64,000 nt of DNA. Origin: Sulfitobacter indolifex. Lineage in GTDB: Bacteria; Pseudomonadota; Alphaproteobacteria; Rhodobacterales; Rhodobacteraceae. Position 1 is the stretch's first letter, and each line of letters opens with the position of its first letter. Below the pieces are notes generated by a model that was not told where the DNA came from, did no database searches, and was given only the letters and a program-made list of their open reading frames with translations. Positions 33,780 through 43,080 of the stretch are shown one piece after another. The translations under genes and the position numbers were made by a program. The stretch lies in assembly GCF_022788655.1 (NCBI RefSeq), contig NZ_CP084951.1:3207524-3271523 (forward strand), in the 5' to 3' direction.

Positions 33780-34415
33780 TTACGGGCGAGACGACGCGAA
33801 TGCGGTGGCTATTGCCCCTTCATTCGGACGTATTCTATTGGCGCCAGCGACCTGTTCGTACTGCATCCGACCGACCCAAAGCATGCGCGCGGGCTTGTCT
33901 GTTTTGTTCGACCAAGAATGAGGGCTGCTGCCGAGGTAATGCAGGCTGTCGCCGGGCCGCATGATGTGCTCTCCGCCATCGACGACCTGTGCGATCTCTC
34001 CTTCAAGGATATAGATCACCTCTTCGCCCTCATGCACGACCTCTTCCGAGGCATAGCCCGGTGGCACGTTCATGATGTAGGATGACAGCTCATGGCCGGG
34101 AAAATCCGCGCCGAGCTTTTCATATTCGATCGAAGACCCCGACACGGCAAAACGCTGACGTTCATCCGCGCGGGTCAGGCTGTCTTGGGTCTTGGGGGTA
34201 TGGATGAAAAAGCCAACTTCGACCTGAAGCGCGACGGCAATCTGCGACAGGGTGCCCAGCGATGGCGTGGCGAGCCCACGCTCAACTTGGCTGAGATATC
34301 CGACCGACACGCCAGAGGCTTCGCCCAACTGCTGCAACGTCAGGGACAACCGGTGGCGCTGCTTACGCATACGCGCGCCAAGTGTGGATACACTATCGCC
34401 ATTGGCAGTCGGCAA
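33780..34415 (-). CDS. XRE-cupin transcriptional regulator of the dpp operon
   Basis: A 211-residue regulator: helix-turn-helix about 12-66 (LSLTLQQLGEASGVSVGYL, then QVERGLATPSLGTLSQIA) and a C-terminal cupin about 125-195 (ELSSYIMNVPPGY, EEVIYILEGEIAQV, PGDSLHYLGSSPHSW). Such proteins sense small amino-acid-like ligands in the cupin. I place the start at TTG 34415 because GGGGAGG lies six bases ahead; TTG at 34439 is also open in frame but lacks a ribosome site. Immediately upstream of dppA on the same strand, so it probably controls that operon; a short inverted repeat lies further upstream. Confidence 0.85.
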   Translation of the reverse strand: MPTANGDSVSTLGARMRKQRHRLSLTLQQLGEASGVSVGYLSQVERGLATPSLGTLSQIAVALQVEVGFFIHTPKTQDSLTRADERQRFAVSGSSIEYEKLGADFPGHELSSYIMNVPPGYASEEVVHEGEEVIYILEGEIAQVVDGGEHIMRPGDSLHYLGSSPHSWSNKTDKPARMLWVGRMQYEQVAGANRIRPNEGAIATAFASSRP

Positions 34416-34494
34416 ATTCACCCTCCCCGTGAACAGCAATCCGATCTTGCGCCGGATATCACTTTTTCTTGTATCGTTGTGTGAGATTAAAAAG

Positions 34495-34507
34495 GTTGAG
34501 GGTCAAC
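34495..34507. promoter_or_regulatory. Short inverted repeat upstream of the XRE-cupin gene
   Basis: GTTGA-GGG-TCAAC, a perfect 5-bp repeat with 3-nt spacer, about 80 bases ahead of the proposed start of the XRE-cupin gene. It is a candidate operator for autoregulation; short, so chance is possible. Confidence 0.3.
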
Positions 34508-34571
34508 AATAATTTTTTTACTGCGGCGCGGCATGAGAAGAATGCTGCGGCTGCAGGCGGTGGATGTCGTT

Positions 34572-35378
34572 CTACTCAAAGGATTTTAGCTGGGCCTCAT
34601 CAATCCGTGCCAATTCACGCGCCGACGGGTCAAGCGGGGCGAAAGAAACGCTCAGGCCGCTTGGGAGCCAATCACATAGCCCGAATCCGGTGCCCTCAAC
34701 GATGCGCAGATCGCGCGTCTCGGTTAGATCAATGGTGGAGTGCAGCCCGTTAGAGATCACGACAGGTATGCCATGCCAATGACTGACCCGGTTCACGTGA
34801 ACATGGCCCGAGAGGACCCCCGCGACGCGCTGGCCCTTCAGCATTTCAGCTAAACGGGCACTGCTGGCCTCATCAAGACTGCCCCACGCCAGCGCCTCGG
34901 GATCAACACGCGGCGGGTGGTGGATTACCAAGAGTTTCGCCAGCTCGGGGTGACGCTGCAGCGCTGCCCCGAGGAATTCAAACTGCGCGTCGTCCAGTGC
35001 TCCGGCCACCTTGCCCGGCACGCTGCTATCCAGCGTGATGACATGCAGATCGCCCTGTGGCGCATCGTGAAAATAGGGCGCATCCGCCAGCCCCGGCGCA
35101 AAGACCGCGTTGAACCCGGCGCGTTTGTCGTGATTGCCAAGCGCCAGCACCAGCGGCGCGTGCATGGTGCCCAGTATGTCGCGCAGCAGTTCATAGCTTT
35201 GCTGATCGCCCTGATTGGTCAGATCGCCGCTGGCCACCACGAAATCAGGTTGCGGTGCCATCCCGTTGATCACCTCGACCACCCGGCGCAGCGTGGCGGG
35301 CGTGTCGCTTTGCAGATGTGGATCGTTCAGATCGGGGTGCGAGATATGCAGGTCGGTCAGGTGGACGAAACGGGTCAT
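34572..35378 (-). CDS. Calcineurin-like metallophosphodiesterase (CpdA/GpdQ class)
   Basis: A 268-residue binuclear-metal phosphodiesterase. All five motif blocks of the class III cyclic nucleotide phosphodiesterase group are present: LTDLHIS, SGDLTNQGD, ALGNHDKR, VIHHPP and LSGHVHVN. Relatives cut cAMP (CpdA) or glycerophosphodiesters (GpdQ); the sequence does not settle which. Its ATG overlaps the stop of the upstream ABC ATPase gene (ATGA), so it is co-translated with the transporter and likely acts on something it imports, which is inference. Last gene of the leftward operon that starts with the binding protein at 40431. Confidence 0.88.
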   Translation of the reverse strand: MTRFVHLTDLHISHPDLNDPHLQSDTPATLRRVVEVINGMAPQPDFVVASGDLTNQGDQQSYELLRDILGTMHAPLVLALGNHDKRAGFNAVFAPGLADAPYFHDAPQGDLHVITLDSSVPGKVAGALDDAQFEFLGAALQRHPELAKLLVIHHPPRVDPEALAWGSLDEASSARLAEMLKGQRVAGVLSGHVHVNRVSHWHGIPVVISNGLHSTIDLTETRDLRIVEGTGFGLCDWLPSGLSVSFAPLDPSARELARIDEAQLKSFE

Positions 35379-36163
35379 GGGCGTACTCCTGCGGCTTTCA
35401 GCAGAGTTTTCGTATAAGGGTGCTTAGGCGCGCGCAACACATCAACCGCCGCTCCGCTCTCCAGCGTTTTGCCGTGCTGCAGCACCAGCACCCGGTCACA
35501 GATTGAGCCCACCACCGCGAGGTCATGGCTGATAAACACCATGCCGAGGCCCAGATCATCTTGCAGGTCCATCAAAAGGTTAAGGATTTGCGCCTGCACC
35601 GAAACATCCAAGGCCGAGACCGCCTCATCCGCGACCAGCAGCGCGGGGCGCGTGATGATGGCGCGGGCAATGGCGATGCGCTGGCGCTGCCCGCCCGAGA
35701 ACTCATGCGGATATTTCCCCGCGTCGGCAGGGTGCAGCCCAACCTGCGCTAAGGTTTCGGCGACGCGGTGGGTGATATTCTCCGTCTCGCCATTGGCGTG
35801 CAGCGGCTCTGCGATGGACCAGCCAATGCGGCGGCGCGGGTTGAGCGAGCCGAAAGGGTCTTGAAAAACCATCTGAAAGCCGCGCCGCAACTCACGCAAT
35901 TCCTCTGCGGTCAGGCCGTGCAGATCACGGCCCTGAAACAGCACCTCCCCCGCGTCCGGAGCCTCAAACGCCATGATGAGCCGCGCCAAGGTCGATTTGC
36001 CCGAACCACTTTCGCCAACCACGCCCAAGGTCTCTCCGGCGCGCAGCGAAAATGCAGCCCCCTCCAACGCCGTCAGCACGGGTGCCCGGCGCAGCAGGCT
36101 CTGCCGCGGCAGCTTGTAGCGGCGGGTGAGGTTGCGGACTTCCAAGAGCGGCACGTCAGTCAT
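35375..36163 (-). CDS. Peptide-type ABC transporter ATP-binding protein (OppF/DppF-like)
   Basis: A 262-residue ATPase. Walker [16 protein letters not shown]-loop QMVFQDPFGSLNPRR, signature EFSGGQRQRIA, Walker B LLVADEAVSALD (Ala replaces the usual Pro after the Glu), H-loop ISHDLAV. Shorter than the dppF homolog because it lacks the Cys-containing extension and ends HPYTKTLLKAAG. The open frame runs up to 36469, but MTDVPLLEVRNL at 36163 is the natural start, overlapping the upstream ATPase stop by 8 bases. Second transporter of this type in the window. Confidence 0.9.
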   Translation of the reverse strand: MTDVPLLEVRNLTRRYKLPRQSLLRRAPVLTALEGAAFSLRAGETLGVVGESGSGKSTLARLIMAFEAPDAGEVLFQGRDLHGLTAEELRELRRGFQMVFQDPFGSLNPRRRIGWSIAEPLHANGETENITHRVAETLAQVGLHPADAGKYPHEFSGGQRQRIAIARAIITRPALLVADEAVSALDVSVQAQILNLLMDLQDDLGLGMVFISHDLAVVGSICDRVLVLQHGKTLESGAAVDVLRAPKHPYTKTLLKAAGVRP

Positions 36164-37130
36164 GGCGTGCCTCCGGCAATAAGTGACAGGCAGCACCGCG
36201 CCCCACGTCGGTCTGCGTAAAGACCGGGCGCTGCGTGGCGCATTGGGGCAGTTCGACCGGACAGCGCCCGGCGAAACGGCAGCCTTCGGGCAGACCATGT
36301 AGGGGCGGCACAGAGCCCGGAATGGTGGGTAGGCGCCGCCGCTTTCCATTGGCATCCCGCCCCGCCACACTGGCATCAGGCCGCGCGCCCAGCAGACCCT
36401 TAGTATAGGGATGCACAGGCGCTGAAAGCACCTCTGCCGTTGGGCCGCGCTCCACCATGTCGCCGGCATACATCACCACGATGTCTTGGGTGGCACGGGC
36501 CACAGCAGCAAGGTCATGACTGATGAAAACCAGCGCCATCTCGCGCTCTTGTGCCAGCCGTTGCAGCAGATCGGTGATCCGCAACGCGACATTGGCGTCC
36601 AGCGCGGTGGTCGGCTCATCCGCGATCAGCAGCATTGGGTTGCAGGCCAAGGCCAGCGCGATCAGCACCCGCTGGCGCTGCCCGCCCGACATCTCATGCG
36701 GGAACTGCCGCAACCGTTGGTCGGGGTCCGGGATGCCCACCTCTTCGAACAGGCTCAGCACCCGGGCGCGGGCCGCGCGGCGCGTCAGGCCATCGTGCAA
36801 CAACATCGGCTCCATCACCGTATCGCCCACGCGTCTAAGCGGGTTCAGCGCGGCCATCGGCTCTTGAAACACCATTGCCACCCGGCGGCTGCGCAGGCGC
36901 TGCCAGTCCCGCTCCGTCGCGCTGGCCATATCCTGCCCATCAATGCTGAGCCGCCCAGTCAGGCGCGCGCTGTCGGGGGCCATGCCCATGAGGCAGAGCG
37001 CCAGCAACGTCTTGCCAGAACCGCTTTCGCCAACAATGCCCAGACGGTCGCCGCGCTCAATTACCAGATTGGCGTCACGCAGGGCCGCTGCCTCGCCGAA
37101 ATGGGCGGAAAGGTTGGCAAGCTCGATCAT
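36156..37130 (-). CDS. Peptide-type ABC transporter ATP-binding protein (OppD/DppD-like)
   Basis: A 324-residue ATPase with Walker A GESGSGKTLLALCLMG, Q-loop AMVFQEPMAALNPLR, signature EMSGGQRQRVLIA, Walker [14 protein letters not shown]-loop ISHDLAA, and an oligopeptide extension carrying CRFAGRCPVELPQC. Starts within the upstream permease stop (ATGA) and overlaps the next ATPase. Two different ATPases plus two permeases make a complete family-5 system. Confidence 0.92.
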   Translation of the reverse strand: MIELANLSAHFGEAAALRDANLVIERGDRLGIVGESGSGKTLLALCLMGMAPDSARLTGRLSIDGQDMASATERDWQRLRSRRVAMVFQEPMAALNPLRRVGDTVMEPMLLHDGLTRRAARARVLSLFEEVGIPDPDQRLRQFPHEMSGGQRQRVLIALALACNPMLLIADEPTTALDANVALRITDLLQRLAQEREMALVFISHDLAAVARATQDIVVMYAGDMVERGPTAEVLSAPVHPYTKGLLGARPDASVAGRDANGKRRRLPTIPGSVPPLHGLPEGCRFAGRCPVELPQCATQRPVFTQTDVGRGAACHLLPEARHD

Positions 37131-37945
37131 CGCGCCCGCACCAGTCTTGGGTCGGTGATATCACGCAGCCCATCGCCCAACAGACCGAACCCGAGTACAG
37201 CCGTTACGATACAAAGCCCCGGATAAATCGCCAATTGCGGCGCGAGATACATCAGCGTCTGCGCCTCTGACAACATCCGCCCCCAGCTCGACGCAGGCGG
37301 CTGCGCACCAAGGCCGAGGTAGCTCAGCGCCGCCTCGGCCAAAATCGCCACGGCAAACTCGATGGTGGCCTGCACGATGATCGCAGCGGCGATGTTCGGC
37401 AGAATGTGATCGCGGCTGATCGCAAAGCGCCCCCGCCCGGCAGCCCGCGCGGCGGCGACATAGTCGCGCGTCCAGATCTGGTTGGCCGAGGCGCGGGTCA
37501 CACGGGCGAAGATTGGGATATTGATGAATGAGATCGCCATTACCGCATTGGTGAGCGACGGGCCAAAAACCGCTGCCAACATGATCGCGAACAACAGCGC
37601 CGGGAAAGCAAAGCCGAGATCGGCCAGCCGCATCACCCCGTCCTCAACCCAGCCGCCCAGCGCCGAAGCCAGGAGGCCCAGTGCTACGCCAATGCTGCCG
37701 CCCAAAAGCACCGCCACCAGCGCCACGGTCATCGAATTGCGCGCCGCCGCCATGAGTTGCGCCACAACATCGCGGCCCAGTTGATCGGTGCCCAACCAAT
37801 GCTCCATTGAGGGTGGCGCGAATTTGGTCGAGATCGACATGGTCTGTGGATCATGCGGGGTCCAGATGAGCGACAGGGCTGCGATGCCGACGACGACGCT
37901 GACCAAAACCGCACCCAGAAGAAAGTTCGCCGGAAGCCCCCTCAT
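37127..37945 (-). CDS. Peptide-type ABC transporter permease (OppC/DppC-like)
   Basis: A 272-residue permease with about six helices starting at residue 7; the signature is ALSYLGLGAQPPASSWG, and the loop SANQIWTRDYVAAARAAG. Coupled at both ends by ATGA overlaps to the neighbouring permease and ATPase. The substrate cannot be inferred from the permease; the binding protein is distinct from DppA. Confidence 0.91.
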   Translation of the reverse strand: MRGLPANFLLGAVLVSVVVGIAALSLIWTPHDPQTMSISTKFAPPSMEHWLGTDQLGRDVVAQLMAAARNSMTVALVAVLLGGSIGVALGLLASALGGWVEDGVMRLADLGFAFPALLFAIMLAAVFGPSLTNAVMAISFINIPIFARVTRASANQIWTRDYVAAARAAGRGRFAISRDHILPNIAAAIIVQATIEFAVAILAEAALSYLGLGAQPPASSWGRMLSEAQTLMYLAPQLAIYPGLCIVTAVLGFGLLGDGLRDITDPRLVRAR

Positions 37946-38886
37946 GCCCGCGCCTTTAGCCGTGGGTCGATCACGACATAAAGCAGGTCGACCACGAAGT
38001 TCGCCGTCACCACGATGGCGGCAAAGAGCATCACCAGCGCTTGGACGGTGGGCAGGTCTCGGTTCGCGATGGATTGAAAGATCAGCCGCCCGAGACCGGG
38101 CAGGTAAAAGACATTCTCGATCACAATCGTCCCGGTCACCAGTGCTGCAAATTGCATGCCGACAATGGTGACGATCGGCACCAGCGCATTGGGCAGCACA
38201 TGCCGCCAGAGCACACGACGATGTGACAACCCGCTGGCCCGCGCGGTGCGCACGAAATCTTGCCGCATCACCTCCAACGCCGAAGACCGCGTGACCCGCG
38301 CCAGCACCGCTGATTGCACCAGCGCCAACGCTACCGTTGGGAGGATTAAAGACCGGATCGCCGCGGCCGGATCAGACCAACCTCCAAACCCTCCGGGCGG
38401 CAGCCAACGCAGTTTGACAGCAAAGAGCATGACCAAAAGGATCGACAGCCAAAAGGCCGGGACCGCGATGCCCAGTTGGCTGAGGAACATTACCCCCCAA
38501 TCGCCAGCGCGACGGTGCTGCGCTGCGGCGGTGATGCCAAGGCTCAAGGCAAGTACCAAGGTCACCAACATCCCCGCCACGGCAAGCGAAATGGTCATCG
38601 GCAACCGCTCTGCGATCAACTCAGCCACAGGTACGCGGAAGGAATGACTGAGACCGAAATCCCCCTGCAGTGCGTTCCAGACCCAAGAGAGATAGCGCGC
38701 CACTATAGGCTCATTCAGCCCCAACTGATCGCGCAGCGCGGCCAGTGCATCGTCACTGGCATCCATCCCAAGGATCGTCAGCGCCGGATCGCCGGGCAGC
38801 ACGTTCATCACGGCGAAAACCACAAGCGACACGGCCAGCAGGGTCAGCACGAAACCAAGCGTGCGGCGGAAAAGGAAATAGGCCAC
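37942..38886 (-). CDS. Peptide-type ABC transporter permease (OppB/DppB-like)
   Basis: A 314-residue permease, first helix FLFRRTLGFVLTLLAVSLVV, then VLPGDPALTILG and cytoplasmic loop MRQDFVRTARASGLSHRRV. The start is GTG at 38886, with no strong ribosome site. It is 51 nt beyond the binding-protein stop and overlaps the next permease by ATGA. Confidence 0.9.
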   Translation of the reverse strand: MAYFLFRRTLGFVLTLLAVSLVVFAVMNVLPGDPALTILGMDASDDALAALRDQLGLNEPIVARYLSWVWNALQGDFGLSHSFRVPVAELIAERLPMTISLAVAGMLVTLVLALSLGITAAAQHRRAGDWGVMFLSQLGIAVPAFWLSILLVMLFAVKLRWLPPGGFGGWSDPAAAIRSLILPTVALALVQSAVLARVTRSSALEVMRQDFVRTARASGLSHRRVLWRHVLPNALVPIVTIVGMQFAALVTGTIVIENVFYLPGLGRLIFQSIANRDLPTVQALVMLFAAIVVTANFVVDLLYVVIDPRLKARA

Positions 38887-38937
38887 GGGGTCAGGTCCTA
38901 AGGCCGCGGCAAATAGGGGGCCACGGCCAGTCAGAAA

Positions 38938-40431
38938 TCAATTGGCGATGCTGACGCCCTTAAGCGGCATGTAAAGTACCGGCGAGGAGGCCCAGTAGCC
39001 TTCGACCTCTTGCCGGAACACGCCCAAAAGCGGCAGTTGGAACAGGAATGCGTGGACCGATTGATCCGACAGCATTTGCTGACCCTGCTTTAGCAATTCG
39101 TCGCGCTTGGCCGGGTCAACCTCTGTCGTGATCTGCTCCCACAGGGCTGTCATCTCGGCATTGTCATAGCCATAGAAATAATCCGGCCCGCGGGCGAAAT
39201 TGCCCATGTCGTTGGGGCTGGTGTGGGCGATGATGGTCATGTCGTAGTTTTTCTTCTTGTAGACCTCATCGATCCAAAAGCCCCATTCGACGTTCTCTAC
39301 CTTGGCATCAATCCCGGCTTCGGCCAGTTCGTTCTGGATGATCTCTGCCGAACGGGTGGCATATGGGAATGGCGGCACGCGCAGGGTCATGGTCTGACCT
39401 GCAACGCCTGCATCCTCGAACATCGCCTTGGCTTTTTCGGTGTCATGCGGATAGGCGCCGGTCAGGTCGACATAGGCGGTGCCATGCGGGGGGTAGAAGC
39501 TGCCGATGGGCACGGCTTGGCCATACATCGCGCCCTCGATGATCTCTTCGCGGTCGATGGCCGTGGCCACGGCGCGGCGCACGTCGACATTGTCGAAAGG
39601 CGGCTTGGCGTTGTTCATGGCAAGGATCACTTCGCCCTCGGTCGAGCCGACGTTGACGCGGAATCGCGGGTCGGCTTCAAACTGCGGCAGCAGTTCCGGT
39701 GCGGGGAAACCGGGGAAGGCGTCAAGTTCCTCGGCCATCATCGCGGCGGTCGCGGCAGCGGGGTCCGAGATGAAGCGAAACACCACCTTATCCAGCGCCA
39801 CATCAGCCGCATCGCGGTGATCGGGGTTTTTGACCAGTGTCAGACGGTCGCCACGGGTCCAGCTATCAAACTTGAAGGGGCCGGAGCCCACCGGGTTGGC
39901 ATTGTTGCCCTCTGCCGTCTCGGAAGCGACGATGGCACTGTCGCCCTGCCCCATATTGAACAGGAAGAACGCATCCTTGCCGCTGAGCGTGATTTCAACT
40001 GTTTGCGGATCAATGGCTTCGACGTTCGTGATCGGCTCGAAAATATCCTTGGAGGGGTTTACGCTCTCCTCACCCATGGCGCGGTCGAAGGAGAAGACCA
40101 CATCGTCGGCATCCAGCGCGCTGCCATCGTGAAACATCACGCCCTCCGCCAGATGGAAAGTATAGGTTAGCCCGTCTTCGGACACGTCCCAACTGGTCGC
40201 GAGGTTCGGCTGCACTTCGCCATTCTCGGCCACGGTGGTCAGCGATTCAAAGACGTTTTGCGTCATCATACTGTCGATGGAGGCGGTGGCATCCGCCGTT
40301 GGATCAAGCGAGGTCGGCTCTTGCTGCATGCCGACGACAAGCTCAGCAGCGGCAGCGGCAGCGGCGGACGCCATGAGGCCAAAGGCCAGTGTCAGCGCGG
40401 GAAGGGTTTTGGTAAGGGGCAGGTCAAACAT
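38938..40431 (-). CDS. Family-5 extracellular solute-binding protein
   Basis: A 497-residue periplasmic binding protein. Signal peptide about 1-29 (ends SAAAAAAAE). Mature core: LVVGMQQEPTSLDPTADA, YTFHLAEGVMFHDGSALDADD, VGSGPFKFDSW, and NVDVRRAVATAIDREEI, all standard family-5 landmarks. It lacks the LVYCSEGSPEGF start of the DppA in this window, so the ligand probably differs (peptides, opines, nickel complexes and sugars are all known in the family). Heads the leftward operon of two permeases, two ATPases and a phosphodiesterase. CAGGAG lies 9 bases ahead of its ATG. Confidence 0.9.
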   Translation of the reverse strand: MFDLPLTKTLPALTLAFGLMASAAAAAAAELVVGMQQEPTSLDPTADATASIDSMMTQNVFESLTTVAENGEVQPNLATSWDVSEDGLTYTFHLAEGVMFHDGSALDADDVVFSFDRAMGEESVNPSKDIFEPITNVEAIDPQTVEITLSGKDAFFLFNMGQGDSAIVASETAEGNNANPVGSGPFKFDSWTRGDRLTLVKNPDHRDAADVALDKVVFRFISDPAAATAAMMAEELDAFPGFPAPELLPQFEADPRFRVNVGSTEGEVILAMNNAKPPFDNVDVRRAVATAIDREEIIEGAMYGQAVPIGSFYPPHGTAYVDLTGAYPHDTEKAKAMFEDAGVAGQTMTLRVPPFPYATRSAEIIQNELAEAGIDAKVENVEWGFWIDEVYKKKNYDMTIIAHTSPNDMGNFARGPDYFYGYDNAEMTALWEQITTEVDPAKRDELLKQGQQMLSDQSVHAFLFQLPLLGVFRQEVEGYWASSPVLYMPLKGVSIAN

Positions 40432-40669
40432 GGGGCAGCACTCCTGTTGGCAGGAGCATCAATCGAACCGGCAGACCGGGCGCCCCTTTTTAACAGACTG
40501 CGCCGGGCGGGGGCATCCGGTCAACGGCTTTGCGGCTCGGGCGGAAAACTTCATGCAATTGCAACATACTGGCGGGTTTTCCCGCCGCGGCATCCAACCT
40601 TGAATTCGCCTGTATCCGCCCTTTTGCCCCGTTGCAGGCGGTGCTAGCCTTTGCGCAAAGGGGACGACT

Positions 40670-41800
40670 ATGAACACCTCCACAACCGGTTTTGACTGCA
40701 TTGTCATCGGCGCGGGCATTGCTGGCGCCTCTGTCGCGGCGGAACTGGCCAGTGATCGGCGCGTGCTGCTGCTGGAGCGGGAAAGCCAGCCCGGCTATCA
40801 CACCACGGGCCGGTCCGCCGCGCTGTTTACCGTGACCTATGGGCCTGAGGTGATCCGCGCTTTGTCTCGTGCCTCTGCCGCGTTCTTCAACAACCCGGCC
40901 AGCCCGTATCTGGACCACCCGCTGTTAGAGCCGCGCGGGGTGGTATTTGTCGCGCGGCAGGACCAGCAAACCTCACTCGCCCGTACGGCTGAAGAGTTAG
41001 GACCGCATGTCACCCCGCTTACCGGGGCCGAGATCGAAACCCTCGTGCCACTGCTGCGAAAGGGCTATGCAACAGCCGGGCTGCGCGACGGGTCGGCGGC
41101 AGATATCGACGTGAATGGGCTGCACCAACATTACCTCAAGACCTTCCGCGCAGCAGGCGGCGTTTTGCAGACCAAGGCCGAAGTGCTGTCGCTGCGCAAA
41201 GACGGCGATTGGCAGGTCGAAACCCCGCAGAGCCAGTTTCACGCCCCTGTCATCGTCAACGCCGCAGGCGCATGGGCGGATGAGATCGCGACGATGGCCG
41301 GGCTCGCCCCCGTGGGCCTGAGCCCGAAACGCCGCACGGCGCTGACCGTGGCCCCGCCCGAGGGCGTGGTGCCAGACCGCTGGCCTATGGTGGTGGATAT
41401 TGATGAGCAGTTCTACCTTAAGGCCGATGCGGGCAAGCTGCTGATTTCTCCTGCAGACGCGACCCCCTCCGCGCCCTGCGATGCGCAGCCCGAGGAATTG
41501 GACGTGGCGATTTGTATTGACCGGATCGAAACCGCATTTGATCTCAGCTTGCGCCGGATTGAGAGCCGCTGGGCTGGTCTGCGCAGCTTTGTGCCCGATG
41601 GTGACCCGGTCGCGGGGTATGATCCTGAAGGAGAAGGGTTCTTTTGGCTGGCGGGGCAAGGCGGTTATGGCATTCAAACCGCGCCCGCTCTGGCCCGCGC
41701 TGCCGCCGCTCTGGTACGGGGCGAAGATATCCCCGGCGACATCGCCGCCGAGGGGGTTACTGCTGCGGCCCTCGCACGGGACCGCGAAGGGCTGGCTTAA
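40670..41800 (+). CDS. FAD-dependent oxidoreductase of the DAO (glycine/D-amino-acid oxidase) family
   Basis: A 376-residue flavoprotein with the FAD-binding motif [18 protein letters not shown] at residue 9 and the DAO landmarks [12 protein letters not shown] and [16 protein letters not shown] near the end. It oxidises an amine or amino acid substrate, unknown here. GGGGAC precedes the ATG. It diverges from the ABC operon with a 238-base gap. Its TAA stop shares bases with the rlmN stop on the other strand: both end on the same TTAA. Confidence 0.85.
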   Translation: MNTSTTGFDCIVIGAGIAGASVAAELASDRRVLLLERESQPGYHTTGRSAALFTVTYGPEVIRALSRASAAFFNNPASPYLDHPLLEPRGVVFVARQDQQTSLARTAEELGPHVTPLTGAEIETLVPLLRKGYATAGLRDGSAADIDVNGLHQHYLKTFRAAGGVLQTKAEVLSLRKDGDWQVETPQSQFHAPVIVNAAGAWADEIATMAGLAPVGLSPKRRTALTVAPPEGVVPDRWPMVVDIDEQFYLKADAGKLLISPADATPSAPCDAQPEELDVAICIDRIETAFDLSLRRIESRWAGLRSFVPDGDPVAGYDPEGEGFFWLAGQGGYGIQTAPALARAAAALVRGEDIPGDIAAEGVTAAALARDREGLA

Positions 41801-42978
41801 CCGCCCATTCCAGCTTCGGCTTCGATCTGCTTGCGCGACTTGCGCGCGCGTTCAGTCGCCGATTTCAGCTGACCGCAGGCGGCCATGATGTCTTCGCCAC
41901 GCGGTTTACGCACGGGCGAGGCATAGCCCGCGTTATAGACAATATCCGCAAACGCGCGAATGCGGTTGTTCGACGACCGCTCGTAAGGCGAACCGGGCCA
42001 TTCGTTGAAGGGGATCAGGTTGATCTTGGCCGGGATGCCCTTAATCAGCTCGACCAAGCGATGCGCGTCTTCGTCGCTGTCGTTCACGCCCTTCAGCATG
42101 ACATATTCAAAGGTGATCCGCTCGGAATTGCTGACCTTGGGATAGGCGCGTAGGGCATCGAGCAGTTCTTCGATGTTCCAACGCTTGTTGATTGGCACCA
42201 GCTTGTTGCGCACCTCATCGGTGGTGGCGTGGAAAGACACGGCCAACTGGCAGCCGATCTCGGCGGCGGTGCGGTGAATCTCGGGCACGACGCCGGAGGT
42301 CGACAGCGTGATGCGGCGGCGCGAGAGCTGGATCCCCTCAGGGTCCATCGCAATCTTCATCGCATCGCGCACGTTCTCGAAGTTATAGAGCGGTTCACCC
42401 ATGCCCATCAGCACGATATTGCTCAAAAGACGGGCCTCTTCGGTCCGAGTGCCGGTTTCAGGCCATTCATCCAGATCGTCGCGGGCCACCATGACCTGAC
42501 CGATAATCTCAGCGGCGGTGAGGTTACGCACCAGTTTCTGTGTGCCAGTGTGGCAGAAGGAACAGGTTAGCGTGCAGCCGACTTGGCTCGACACACATAG
42601 CGTGCCGCGGCCCTCTTCGGGGATATAGACCACCTCAACTTCGTGCCCGCCAGCGATCCGAACAAGATACTTGCGCGTGCCGTCTTCGCTTTCCTGCCGG
42701 GTGACCACCTCAGGCACTTCGATCACGAATTTCTCTGCCAGTTCAGCGCGGTAGCCTTTGGCAAGGTTGGTCATGGAGTCGAAATCGCGCACACCCCACT
42801 GATAAATCCACTGCCAGATTTGCCCCACACGCATCTTCGCCTGCTTCTCAGGCGTGCCGTTTGCGATCAACACATCGCGCATGGCGTCACGGGTCAGACC
42901 GACAAGGTTAACCGGCCCCTCGGGCAACTTGCGGGGAAGGGTCATCACGTCTTGGGTGATGGGCGCGGAAGCGGACAT
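41797..42978 (-). CDS. rlmN: 23S rRNA (A2503-C2) / tRNA (A37-C2) methyltransferase
   Basis: A 393-residue radical-SAM methylase using a 4Fe-4S cluster. The cluster motif is [12 protein letters not shown] (three Cys), with [10 protein letters not shown] and [12 protein letters not shown] downstream, and the methyl-carrying Cys near the C-terminus in MAACGQLK. An N-terminal extension of about 20 residues is usual in alphaproteobacteria. Housekeeping gene; 102 nt from the marR stop upstream on the same strand. Confidence 0.97.
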   Translation of the reverse strand: MSASAPITQDVMTLPRKLPEGPVNLVGLTRDAMRDVLIANGTPEKQAKMRVGQIWQWIYQWGVRDFDSMTNLAKGYRAELAEKFVIEVPEVVTRQESEDGTRKYLVRIAGGHEVEVVYIPEEGRGTLCVSSQVGCTLTCSFCHTGTQKLVRNLTAAEIIGQVMVARDDLDEWPETGTRTEEARLLSNIVLMGMGEPLYNFENVRDAMKIAMDPEGIQLSRRRITLSTSGVVPEIHRTAAEIGCQLAVSFHATTDEVRNKLVPINKRWNIEELLDALRAYPKVSNSERITFEYVMLKGVNDSDEDAHRLVELIKGIPAKINLIPFNEWPGSPYERSSNNRIRAFADIVYNAGYASPVRKPRGEDIMAACGQLKSATERARKSRKQIEAEAGMGG

Positions 42979-43080
42979 TGCAAAGACTCACAGGCTAGGG
43001 ATGGGTCTCTATATAGGGAATGACGCGATTTGCAAAAGGGTTTGCCGAGAGTGGGGGCAGTCCGGCCGCCCTGCCCGGCT

